Made by a program: the position numbers and the translations under genes. A stretch of 64,000 nt of DNA, from contig NW_026944385.1 of the NCBI RefSeq assembly GCF_033439725.1, positions 186,001-250,000 on the forward strand, given 5' to 3'. Under the pieces are notes generated by a model, which had not been told where the DNA came from, ran no database searches, and saw only the letters and a list, made by a program, of their open reading frames with translations. Position 1 is the stretch's first letter, and the number at the start of each line of letters is the position of its first letter. Shown here in pieces: positions 1-10,639 of this stretch. Origin of the DNA: Neurospora tetraspora. Lineage: Eukaryota; Ascomycota; Sordariomycetes; Sordariales; Sordariaceae.

Positions 1-758
1 CGCTGCATCCACTGCGGGATATGGACATCATGATATCTTGTTGTCTTTGGTTGATAATCACCTCCAGCTGTGATGGCTCCAAGATTTCATGACTACATGT
101 CTCCTCCGAGTACATGTCGATGCCAGCAGCTGAAAAGTGATCGGAGTATCCACAGCCATGAACTCTCAACCCGGTCGGACTTGCTTCTTCTTTTTGATAT
201 GCACGACATCAGCCGTTCAGGATTCCATGTGTGATATCTTGCAGGTTTCCCATGGGATTGGGATGGCCGTTGAAGATTACAACAGGTGTGGATGTAGTGG
301 ACTCGACATGTACTGTGCTGTTGTTGTGCTGGCCTATGATTGTCAGGCACGCTGAAGGATTGGGGCCGAAGGATTGAACGCTTGACACCACACGGTGCCA
401 CAACTCCAGCTGAAAAAGTTGAAAGGTTTGTGACGAGCAGAGACATGAGTGTCATGTGGAGACTGAGGTTTCTGACTTTCCCTTCAGTATCACGGACTAG
501 AAACTCCAGTCTAGCCTCAGCTCACATGTGCCAGCTCAGATGTGATAGCTTCAAATTTCTCGGCCTCTTCGCTGGCTCCGACTCTTTGCCCCCATGAAGA
601 CCAATGAATGACGCAGAGCAGGACAGTCAACAGAAGCCAGAAAGACATAAAGCACAACGGCCACGTCCCTTTCTCACATCCACTTCAAGCCAAACTATCA
701 ACTTCATCTATTTCACAACCAAGCCTTCACCAACCACTACGCACAAAGAAACAACACA
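1..758. other. Intergenic, upstream of P450 gene
   Basis: No convincing gene is visible. Short open frames on both strands overlap one another and show no domain or coding bias. The last 100 bases are rich in CA/AAC runs typical of a fungal 5' leader and lead into the P450 start codon. Confidence 0.6.
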
Positions 759-2678
759 ATGAACACACTACACAACACCTCCTCCCCACCAGGCACCGGA
801 ACACACCACCTCAACCCCTTCCACCTCACCATCAAAGACCGAATCGAGCACCTGAGCTACCCCAAAACCTTTGCACTTATCCTTATAACATCTTGGCTCC
901 TCTCCAGCACCGCCAAATGGCTTACCAACGGCAAGCGCAAGAAGCTCACAGTTCCCACTTTTGGCTATCGCTCGTGGTTCGAACCGACGCTCTTGTTGCA
1001 GACCAGGTTCGTGAAGGGGGCTAGGGATTTGGTGCATGAGGCTTATACCAAGGTAACTATCCCCGTCCAGAGGCATCAGGACGTGAGTAACTGGAATGTC
1101 AGAGGGGTCAGGGGAGGGTGGGGAGAAAAAGGCTGACGCAAGAAACATGAACAGATGCCAAACATGCCCTTCGTCCTCAAACGCTACGACGCCGATTTCT
1201 TGATCTTACCCATCCGGTACTTGGACGAGTTGCGCTTGATACCACTGAGCAAGCTGAGTAACAAGGGTGCTAATGTCGCCGTACGTACCTTTCCTCCCGT
1301 TTCCTTTTGTCCCCAAACAGTCACTGATCTGATGTCCGCAGAACCTCGTCCCCGAATACCACGGCATAACCTTCCTTCTCACCAACAACCTCCACGTCGA
1401 AGTCCTCCGCAAAAAACTCACCCCGGAGCTCTGGAAGTTCATCGACCTCGCCTCCTCCGAGCTCTCACACGGGTGGGACATCTCCCTCCCTCTCTCTGAA
1501 CTCTCCACGAACGGGAACGACTGGGTCAAAATCGATTTCGAACACACCGTTAGGGATCTAGTCGCTCGCATGACCGCCAAAGTCTTCTTGGGTTCTCCGG
1601 CCTGCCGCGATGAGACCTGGCTGGGTATTTCTGTCGACTTTTCTATTGATCTCTTCACAGCCAGTTTCACCATGAAGATGTTTCCTCCCTGGATGTACCC
1701 CGTCGTTGCGCCTTTGATCCCGGCTAGGAGGCGGGTGTTGAGGCAGTTGAAGGCTGCGCAACTCATCGTCGGGGAACAGATGAGGAAGCACGATTCGCTG
1801 AAGGAGAAGAGGGCGCAAGCGGAACGTGGGGAGGTAGCGCTCACGGAAGAGGAGGCGCAGGATACGTTGCTCGATTGGATGCTTGACCATGGAAAGGGGG
1901 ATGAGGTGAAAGTGGAGGAGATGAGTGCGCGACAGTGTGTCTTGACGCTGGCGAGCATTCATACTACTGCGAGCCAGGCGGCCAATATGATGTTTGATTT
2001 GTGTGAGCATCCGCAGTGGTGGGGGGTGTTGAGGGAGGAGGTGGATGAGATTGCGAAGGAACTGGGCCCGCCAGGGTTGGCTGGTGGGAAAGATGGGGGA
2101 GTGAGTGTGAAGGAGTGGTGTGTCAGATTGGAGAAGCTGGATAGTTTCTTTCAGGAGACTCAGAGGAGGGAGCCGCCTATTATTCGTATGTCTTTTCCTT
2201 TCCCTTTCCCTCTCTTTCTCAGAAGAAGAAATGCTAACAGAAGCAACCAACAAAAGTCGGTCCCCAACGCCTAGCCCAACAAGACCTCACCCTCAAAGAT
2301 GGCACTTACATCCCCCGCGGCACCCGCGTCGCCTTCCCCATGCTTGAACACCAAATGGACGCCCAAACCTACCAAAACCCGCACGAGTTCGATCCGATGC
2401 GCTTCTACAGAAAGAGACACGAGTCACCCGAGCAGATGCACTTGCACATGGCTGGACAGACGCATCCGAATGTGCTGGGTTTCGGGTATGGAAACCAGGC
2501 GTGTCCGGGAAGACAGTTTGCGGTGGCGGAGATCAAGCTCATTATGGCTAGGATGTTGTATGAGTTTGAGTTCAAGTTTGCGAATGAGAAGAAGGGGAGG
2601 CCGAAGACCGGGTATATCAATGAGATGGCTATGACGGATTGGAATGCGAGGTTGTTGATGAGGAAGAGGGTGAGGTAG
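759..2678 (+). CDS. Cytochrome P450 monooxygenase (four exons)
   Basis: Proposed exons are 759-1052, 1155-1280, 1342-2185 and 2257-2678, giving 561 residues, a normal fungal P450 length. All junctions are GT-AG and the frame closes exactly. An N-terminal hydrophobic segment around residues 36-50 (ALILITSWLL) would anchor it in the ER membrane. The helix-I region is near residue 343 (LASIHTTASQ), with TT at the oxygen-binding position. The K-helix ExxR is near residue 411 (ETQR), followed by a typical PxxLGPQR segment built across the last intron. The haem loop near residue 497 reads FGYGNQACPGRQFA and contains the Cys ligand. The sequence resembles the ent-kaurene-oxidase-like group of ascomycete P450s. 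No terpene or polyketide synthase lies nearby, so the substrate is unknown and cluster membership is not supported. Confidence 0.9.
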
Positions 2679-3339
2679 GTGGCTGTGGCTGTGGGGGTGA
2701 TGGAAGGGAGTTGAAGGAAGGTGTGGATAGGTAAATGGGCGATAGGAGAAGCTTGACAGTCGTGACAGTGTATGTGTGTCAGGTTTTTTATGGCGATGGT
2801 ATTGTCTGTTGCTTCACCTTGTTCGCGGTACTCGTCAGGACTAGAAGCGTCTCTGACCCAGTAGTAGTACCTATCACAATATTATCACTGATCTCTCGTT
2901 GATTCAGGGCATGGCTTATTGCCCGATAACAATCTGCGAGTGGATTTTTTTGACAGTGACTTCCTTTGTCGGCCGGGGACCGCTTCATCCGAGGACGCGC
3001 GGACAGATAAAGAAGACAGGCCGGGAGGGCATGGATAAACAGAACGGTGGAAGACCAAGCAAGTCCCCCCCCCCCCGAGAAGCACCATTGATGAGGGAAA
3101 GATGACGAAGTTGGTTATCGGAATGCTCACTTGACCTTGGAATCCACATCCTCGAAGGATGCTAGTAAAAAGTGCGCAGTCACAACACAGCCGTGACCAG
3201 GCTGAAGAGAAACAAGATATCAATTAACTCAACACATAAGATCTGCCCTCAAGTGACTAACCACCATGGTCCAACCCAAACGCTAACTCCCAACTCCAAA
3301 ACTACCTTACCAGTTCCAGTCCGCATACACAGCACGCGC
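2679..3339. other. Convergent 3' intergenic region
   Basis: This lies between the 3' ends of the P450 gene (+) and the Sro7-like gene (-). It contains a C11-like homopolymer near 3066-3077. No open frame with coding character was seen. Confidence 0.6.
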
Positions 3340-6300
3340 TCAAAAGAAACTCTTCTTAATCCCCCCCAAAAACAAATCCCTCTTCTGCTTCTTCACAAAC
3401 CCATCCACGTCCTCCGCCCACTTACTCGTCGAATTCGCCAAATTATCCATGCTATCGCCCATAATATTCAGCTTTTCCGTGCGCTCATTCAGCTGTCGGG
3501 TAAGATAATCGCCCCATCCTTCCGTTTCTTTTACCTGTCCCTGCAATCTTGCTGTACTTGACCCGGCGGCACCGGCGGCGGCAGGGTTGTAGACTCCGGC
3601 GCCGCTGCGTTCTGCGTCTGTTGCTGCCATCATCCTCTTTGAGGGGGGACGGTCGGTACCGCCGATTAGGAGGTCGAGGTCCGTGGGGGAAATGTATTGG
3701 GTGCCTGAGAGCCATTGGACGTTGGAGATTGTTGGTCTGGGTGGCAGTTCCTGGGTGATGTTGATCATGGTGTCGAGGGTGTTTTCGAGCGCTCTGCCGG
3801 ATCCTCCCCAGACTGGTAAGACGGTAATTTCGGAGGGGCCGGTGAAACCGAGAACGTCACCGGTTTTGGCGATGACTGTTGATAGGGTGCGTAGAGGGTC
3901 GAGCATGGGTAACGGACGCTTGGCGATCTCGCGCAATCCCGGGAGGGTGTAAGAGCGGAGGGTGCGGTCGTTGAAGACGGCGACGAGGGCGTATCCGTGA
4001 GACGACATAGAGGTGTCAGCAGGGGTCACGGCGGCGGCGTCACAGAGGATGCCGGAGTCGAAGGACTTGGATGCACCGCGGGCGTGGGGTGGGCGGAAGA
4101 TTTTGGATTCTGTTTGGGTGACTGTTGCAATACGTGTCAGTAATGGAACCAAGGGAAATGGTAAGAGAAAAGGAGAGAGGAAAGCAACTCACCAGCAACC
4201 AAGACACCATCAATCTGTCTCCCCTCCCTCAACCCAGCAACAACAGACCCCGTGGCACCCGCCTCCCGTCCCGTCTGCACATCAATAGGACAAATAGCCA
4301 CCACCTTATCGTCCATGTTCGCAACACCCGCCAGCTGGACCGAATACCCCTGGCCAGAAGGTAACAACTTGAAAGTAGCCACCCTCCCGAGATTCGTGCC
4401 CACGAAGCAGCAGATACTCGAATAGTTCTCCCCTTCGAGCGTCATGACTCCAAACTCAATGACCGTCGGCCACTCCGGTTTGCCTCCGTGACTGGAGCTA
4501 GACGAATGCTTAAACAGCCCCCTCTTCTCTCCCTTAGACCATTCCGTGACAGAGCCATGGTGAATCACCTTTGGCCCTCTCAGGTCGATAATAGAAAGAT
4601 ACCCGCCCTCACTTCCGGCAGCAACGAACCCCACATCCGACACCGCCACCACCGAGACTCTCCCCTGAGCCATATTATGCATGACAAACGGCTGCAAGCC
4701 CTCCTTCAGACTTGGTTCCGCTCTGGAAGAAATATCCATCAAACCTCCCCTCTCACACTCCCCGGCTCTTGGCTCCTCCTTGCCAAAATTCTTGTTGATT
4801 CCCCACCGCCAGACGATCACCTCGCCCGTCTTCGTGCCGGCCGCGAACTCTCCCGTCTCCTGCGCCATGTGCATAGCCGTCGTTTCCACGCCGCCCTCAA
4901 ATCGGTTGAGAGACCTAGCAACGTCCACTTGACACTGCATGGCATTCTCGATCTCATCGCCCCTCCCAACATCCCACAAGCGGACGATGTTATCGGCGTG
5001 CAAAACCTGGACGATATTCCTCTGCTCTTTCCTCGTTCTGTGACTGTATTCCACTCCTCCCCTAAGTATCTGCTCCCCCAAGCTCCTCTTCTCCGCCATA
5101 CCCAGCCATCGTGCCCTCGGCACCGTTGAGACAGCAACCTTTTGCACAAAAGGGTGAACGAAGGACAGGGAGGGGTGCAGCATGTTTGTCGGGCTAATGG
5201 GAAAGCCAGAGGGGAAAGTCAAGGTGATCAGTTCCCCCGAGGAGAGCTGGACCAAAATGGCGATGGGGTCCTGAGCGCCGTTGAAGTATGGAGATGAGCG
5301 CGGGATGAGAACATAATTGACTACGCTCGCTCCCGGAGGCGTGGAGATGGGAAGGGACCGCTTGCCGTCGAAGTGGGCAGCGAGAACTTCCCAGGAGGAG
5401 GTGGCATAGATCGGGGTGGGACCGAGTTCGAGGAAGGTGAGGTTGCTGGCGGTGGGATCGTCGATGTTGTGGCCGCCGGCGATGAGGAGACCGGTGTTGT
5501 CGGGATCGGTTTGGCAGCACCAGGAGATACGGACGAAGGGCGCGAGGCGCATCGGTCTGGGTGGGTTGGAGGTGGGCTCGTTGACTTTGGTGTGGTATAG
5601 AGACCTGGCAGTGACGAGACGGCCTTCTTTGGTGTCCCAGATGGCGAGGCTGCCGTCTTCGTGAGCAGTCAAGATGAAGGTACCCGTGGGGTGCCAGGCC
5701 GCATGGACAACCTTGGGTTTCCGGGCCGTGTGCATTCCGTGGCCATCACCACCGGGAGCTCCAGCTGGAAGCTCGTATTCAAAGTATTTCTGGACAACAT
5801 TTTGCTTGAACGAGTAGATGACGGCGCCGTTCATGTAGGCAATCAGGATCTTGCCGATATCTCTCGGGTGTAGCTGCATAGACACGAGTCTGCCTGCGGT
5901 CGGGTTGGGATCTCGCTCGCGCCAAAAGTTGGGAATGCGGAAGGTCGAGGGTCGTTCGCGGTCGAGGTCGTAGGCTGCGATATCACCGCTCTGTAATCCC
6001 ACAAAAGCCCAATCCAGCATGGGGTCTGTCACCAAGCACACCACGCCCGAGTATACGTTTTTGGCAACCTGGTTGGCCGTGTCGAGGTTCCATATCGCTA
6101 GTTCGTTCTTGCTGTCGAGGCTGATGAGGCGGTTGGCGACGAAGCGTAGCTCTCGGATGGACGATGAGCGCGGTGGGCAGAAGAACTTGTGGACGCGACG
6201 TTGACCAAAGACATAAATCTTGCCCGGGCCGAACTTGGACTCGTTGGTGCCGACTGCCAGCAAAGACTGGACGGGGTCGTAGGCAAGGCAGCTGATCTGG

Positions 6301-6410
6301 GAGTTGATGCCGTAGCGGGCTTGTTCGTCGGGCATAAAGTGCATCGGCTGGATGTTTTGCGACAGGTCCGTCTGGACGCCCGCCTGCTTTGCGCGGATGA
6401 ATGAGGCCAT
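3340..6410 (-). CDS. sro7: Sro7/Lgl/tomosyn-family WD40 exocytosis protein (two exons)
   Basis: Exons 6410-4193 and 4121-3340 are joined over a 71-nt intron (donor GTGAGT, acceptor CAACAG), giving 999 residues, close to yeast Sro7. The N-terminal two thirds have WD40-type repeats (for example SCLAYDPVQSLLAVGT, AAWHPTGTFILTAHEDGSLAIWD). The long Lgl-type second propeller region follows. The last 60 residues (WGDYLTRQLNERTEKL ... NLANSTSKWAEDVDGFVKKQ) resemble an R-SNARE/synaptobrevin-like tail as in tomosyn. Family members bind the plasma-membrane t-SNARE Sec9 and Rab Sec4 and help dock secretory vesicles at growing tips. The start ATG has a good context and begins MASFIRAKQAGVQ. The family assignment is firm. 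That it is the Sro7 orthologue is inferred from its being a single full-length Lgl-type protein. Confidence 0.88.
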
Positions 6411-7262
6411 CGCGTCTGGTTGTTGGTATGGCGGTTGTTGTTGTTGTTTGCTCTCGTTTGTAGTATCAAGTGGGAGGGAGCATCTCCTCTGTCCTCAGGC
6501 TCGGATGGAAGATGGAAGATGATGTCGGGTAGAACCTGGAAGAGAGGGAGGGACGCACGGTGACGGCAACGAGCGCGGGACCGGCGGGGCCTGCATCACA
6601 TGTTCGTGCGCTAAAGATCCCCCTGTAAATTCGCCAAGCTCGCCCAGTTAGCGCCTAGAAACTGCCGAGACAGTGCCCAGGGCTTAGCGCTGTGCCGAAG
6701 AGCCGGTCGATTGCCAAGACACGAGCGGCCCGTGACGGGACGGGTCCGGGAAGCTCTTTGTTTGGACTTCATGTCGTCGTCCATTTGTTATTCTCTGCTA
6801 TAAACATCACAGCATCGACATGATGGTTTGGCAATGATACGGCATCTCGCCACAAAAATGAGGCACTTTCACCTAGAACATGTCAATGGTGATGCTCACT
6901 ACTTGTTGGGACAGTGTGAGACCTCATCTGTCAAGCGACATTCACGTTGGGCATCGTCATCATGTTGTGAAAGTGGTCAATTCTACGCTCGGTTTTGTTT
7001 ATTTCCCCCTTTCCTCCTCTTCCCTCCTCGTCACCAACACCTCTCCCATCTCAAGCCTTACCCGAACTCAAGGCTCCGGGGTCCGGACTGACATCAAACC
7101 CACTCCGTCCCTCCCGGCGCCGGTCCGCTCGGTGGTCCCCTCCGTGGTCGTCTTGGAGGTTCCTTCGGCGACATATCCGGTGATGTCTCTGGATGGTGTT
7201 GTTCTTCTTTCTGCTCCGTTCTTTGATCCACCTCTCTTCCTTGTTCTCGTTGATCTCCTAGT
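6411..7262. other. Intergenic, Sro7-like promoter side
   Basis: This holds the promoter and leader of the Sro7-like gene on the minus strand, and the 3' flank of the coiled-coil gene. The leader just above the ATG is rich in CAA/CAAC on the minus strand. The short open frames are not convincing. Confidence 0.55.
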
Positions 7263-9365
7263 TCATCTGTCAATACCGTCCTCACCAACAAACTGCATGT
7301 CTTGTTCCACTTCCTTACCTTTGTCATTATCATTCTCTTCTCCTTGTCCCTTGTCTTCTTCCCTCCCATCTTGGTTTCCGTCACTGCTGCCAACAAATTC
7401 TTTCTCCTTCCCCTTCCCCTTCATAGCCCTCCTCACCTCCGCCAGTTGTCCCTCCACTCCCTGAATCTCATCAAGGAACTGCTGGGTATCAGCCAACGTC
7501 TCCGTCACCTTCTCACGCAAAGCGATCATGGCATCACGCACTTGGCCGAAGGCTGTGTCGAGATCACTGGCGTGAGAGACGAGGTGATTAAGGGACGCTT
7601 CGAGAGCCGCAAGCTGGGTGGTGAGGTTGTTGAACGGGAGTGTTGCGTCTTCGCTGTATTGTTTCTCGGTCCGTTTGTATTTTTGGGAAGCAGGGGAGGG
7701 ATCGCTGCCGCTGCTGGTGTTGGTGCTGTCTCGTGCGGATGGTGTTTCTTGCGCTACTTCTTGAGCTTCATGATATTCTTCCGACGGCTTTTGTGCAGAC
7801 TCTTGCCCTGCCTCTCGTCCTACCTCCCGAGTAAGAGAACCAGGAACAGGCGACACCTCCATATCTATTGCCTCCTCATCCGACGAGTCCGACAAGTCCG
7901 ACGAGTCTGTCGACCACCTACTCACCATTCCCCTCCTCTCATCCTCCTCTTCCGCAACAGAACTCATCACCTCAGGACTGGCAGTCAACTCCCTAGCAAA
8001 CATCGGAGCCCCTTGACTGGCACCACCAGCAGCAGAAGCACCGTTCGTGGAAGTATCCGGGGAAGTCTCCCATTGATCTCCATCCGGGACATGTGGCCCC
8101 GGCCCTTTCAACGTAGCCGACAGCGGAGAAGGAGTCCTCAAATCTTGCTGGGTGCTCACTGGTCTCAGTCTTGCTGGTTTCCTTGTGATGCGTGCTACAG
8201 TGATGGTGCGTATGGGAGTTGGACTTGTTGGTTCTACTTCACCTCGTCCTCCTAACCTGGCTCGAGGTTGGACGGGAGGTGCAATCGGAGTGTGGCGTCG
8301 GTAGTGGCTCTCAAGCGGAGGACTGGGTGTTCTCGCAGTAGTTGGGGAGAAGATCTGTGGTAGTTCCCGGTTCTGGTTATTATTTTTCCGCTCGGCGCCG
8401 TCCGCATACTTTTGACTCCCTTCTCCATGGTCATGATCCCCAAACATAAACCCATGATATGTCTCCGCGTAGACCGATCCCTCTCCCTCTGAGCCTTGCG
8501 AGTATGTTGAATCCGTGCTTCCTGGTCTCCTTGATTCTTCGTCATGCTCGGCCCTTCTTGCTTCTTCATGATATTCGACTTTTCTTCTTACTTCCCCGAC
8601 AGTCACTCCCAAACCCTCCAATCGTCCCTCCAAACCATCCAACTCCCCAGCTAGCTGACTTCTCTTCCGCTCCCTGTTATTTCCCACCACTGATCGTCTC
8701 GGTGATTTTTCTGGTACGGGAGGTATTGGAGCTGGAGCTACAGCTACCGGTCGTCTCGCAAACGGATACTGAGCACCTGTCTCTGTGGAGCGAGTAGCAG
8801 CGGAACCAGAAGGTCCACGTCGAAGAACTCTTGGATGAGGGGAATCCGGACGTGGTGGTGTCCATAGCTGCCCCTGTTGCTCGCCAACTTCCCTTTGGGA
8901 GAAATCAATGCTTGGAAGGGAGCCTGACCGGGAAGCTTTCTGGGCAGGACGTTGGGGGTTTGGAGATAAAAGCGCCCTCTCAAATAGTCTCCCCGGTGGT
9001 GGGCGCGGCGGGGAAGTAGGCGTCCTCCATGGCGCTGGACGTAGTGGACGTCGAGTTTGAGGTTGTGGTTGAGGATCTGAATGTGGATGTGGTTGGTTGT
9101 AGTCGTTAAGTCCAGGAGGAGAACTGAGTGGAAAACTTGGTGCCGTTGGCGAGTAGGCTGCTGTACTAGAGGTAGCCGGCGGTGCGGGTGCAGCTCGAGG
9201 ATGGGAGTAAGTCCCAGAATCTAACGGACTAGCTGAGTGTCCACGATTTGCCGGATTACTAGGGAGTGGAGGAGAATTTCCGGACATTGAACGCCCAACA
9301 ACTCCAGAATTTTCTCGATCTCCTGAAGGTGTTGGAGGTAGCCGCTTTTCTCGCTGTCGATCCAT
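7263..9365 (-). CDS. Disordered protein with C-terminal coiled coil, function unknown
   Basis: A single uninterrupted frame of 700 residues starts at MDRQREKRLPPTP. Residues 1 to about 540 are rich in Pro, Ser, Arg and Glu with no recognisable fold. They include SH3-type proline clusters (PLPSNP, PPRPPPGRLFER) and acidic/serine stretches (SSDLSDSSDEEAIDMEVS). A predicted amphipathic coiled coil lies about residues 580-660 (NLTTQLAALEASLNHL ... EIQGVEGQLAEVRRAM). A highly charged Lys/Glu/Asp tail follows. I do not recognise the family. The fold suggests a scaffold or adaptor, which is inference only. The true start could lie further upstream, because this frame stays open without an ATG through a 9-bp tandem repeat directly above. 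Confidence 0.75.
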   Translation of the reverse strand: MDRQREKRLPPTPSGDRENSGVVGRSMSGNSPPLPSNPANRGHSASPLDSGTYSHPRAAPAPPATSSTAAYSPTAPSFPLSSPPGLNDYNQPHPHSDPQPQPQTRRPLRPAPWRTPTSPPRPPPGRLFERALLSPNPQRPAQKASRSGSLPSIDFSQREVGEQQGQLWTPPRPDSPHPRVLRRGPSGSAATRSTETGAQYPFARRPVAVAPAPIPPVPEKSPRRSVVGNNRERKRSQLAGELDGLEGRLEGLGVTVGEVRRKVEYHEEARRAEHDEESRRPGSTDSTYSQGSEGEGSVYAETYHGFMFGDHDHGEGSQKYADGAERKNNNQNRELPQIFSPTTARTPSPPLESHYRRHTPIAPPVQPRARLGGRGEVEPTSPTPIRTITVARITRKPARLRPVSTQQDLRTPSPLSATLKGPGPHVPDGDQWETSPDTSTNGASAAGGASQGAPMFARELTASPEVMSSVAEEEDERRGMVSRWSTDSSDLSDSSDEEAIDMEVSPVPGSLTREVGREAGQESAQKPSEEYHEAQEVAQETPSARDSTNTSSGSDPSPASQKYKRTEKQYSEDATLPFNNLTTQLAALEASLNHLVSHASDLDTAFGQVRDAMIALREKVTETLADTQQFLDEIQGVEGQLAEVRRAMKGKGKEKEFVGSSDGNQDGREEDKGQGEENDNDKGKEVEQDMQFVGEDGIDR

Positions 9366-9384
9366 ATCTTTTGGTAGTCGTCCT

Positions 9385-9483
9385 CTTTCCCAACTTTCCC
9401 AACTTTCCCAACTTTCCTGGCTTTCCCAACTTTCCTGGCTTTCCTGGCTTCACTGGCCTTCCTAGTTCCCCTGGCCTTCCTAG
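9385..9483. repeat. 9-bp minisatellite, about 11 units
   Basis: The unit is CTTTCCCAA / CTTTCCTGG on the plus strand, about 11 units in tandem with drift toward the right end (CCTTCCTAG). Because the unit is 9 bp, every minus-strand frame reads as a tripeptide repeat (KVG/KAR, WES/QES or LGK/PGK). It sits immediately 5' of the start codon at 9365, in the likely leader. Confidence 0.9.
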
Positions 9484-10639
9484 TTTCTCGTTTTCTCTTC
9501 TGCTTTGCTTGATTTCTTGCCTCCCGTTTCTTTCTTCCTGATTTCACTCGTGGTCAGCAATCCTAAACAGCTACAAGCCGGTCAGCAATCCCCAATCCCC
9601 AACCCAACACCTAGAAACCAGTTGCTCTTGGAGATACCTTACTTCTAACCAGCTCGATGAGTTGCCAGTCTTGTTTCCTAAGTCAAGCTTTCACCTTCGC
9701 CTTCCAACTTTGCCCTCAAGTGCAAGTTTCGTTTCTAAAGTTCCAACGTTCAAGTCAATGCCTTCCTCACTGCGCCCAGAAAGCGTAAAATTACACCTCA
9801 AAAAACTTACTTTGATCAACACTTCCCTTGCGGATCATATGCCAAAGAATGCGAGGCAAAAGAGCAAAGAACCCCGAGTGCCCTGCTTGAAGTTTGGGCT
9901 TTTATATCCGATATCACTAAAAGGGTTAATGACACACACGCCAAACCATCAACAACCAACGCAATGAGCAACACCGCCACCAGATTGTACACATCACTCA
10001 CCATCAACTTCATCCAAACCACTATCAAGCCCATCAATTATCAATCAACCACTGTTCCGTGCAATTCAATGCATTCTACCTACCGAGCTGGCAACGAACC
10101 AACTCGTGTGCCATCAATCATCAGATTCACCATGTCGCAGAGACTCCGAAGCAGTGGCATTCTTCTGATGATTTACCCATCCACAACATCAACCTCACTG
10201 CACAGAATCACGATCATTCACTGATCCACATTCATGTAACAGGCTTCAAGTAAAGGTACCTTTCTTATGCTATGGACTTATGTAGAACTGGTAATACTGG
10301 AAAGAAACCTAGACCCGGGTCGGAAAATGTTTGTGCAAGTGCCATCCATCAATCCTTTCCTGATATCGGTCCCAAGATCCTCCCAAGCATTGACTCCCTC
10401 CACGGCCACCAGCATCTCGCTATACTGATCCGTTGATCATAGTATACCACCACCATCGCCCATGTCGTCCAAATGTCTGGCCCCAGTGCGTCAAGAAGAC
10501 CCATCCAAGTCCCAAACCCTTTGTACACCGGTTGCCAATCACACCCCTCCCCACCGTCGACATGTTCTACCTAGACAACAATGTCTAGGATTGACTGATC
10601 CAAGTCCAGTCAAGAAAGAGCCAGCCAAAGCGACCAAGA
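9484..10639. other. Intergenic between coiled-coil gene and Argonaute
   Basis: This carries the leader/promoter of the coiled-coil gene and the 3' flank of the Argonaute gene, both on the minus strand. Small frames such as 9662-9967 (+) lack coding signs. I see no RNA gene. Confidence 0.55.
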
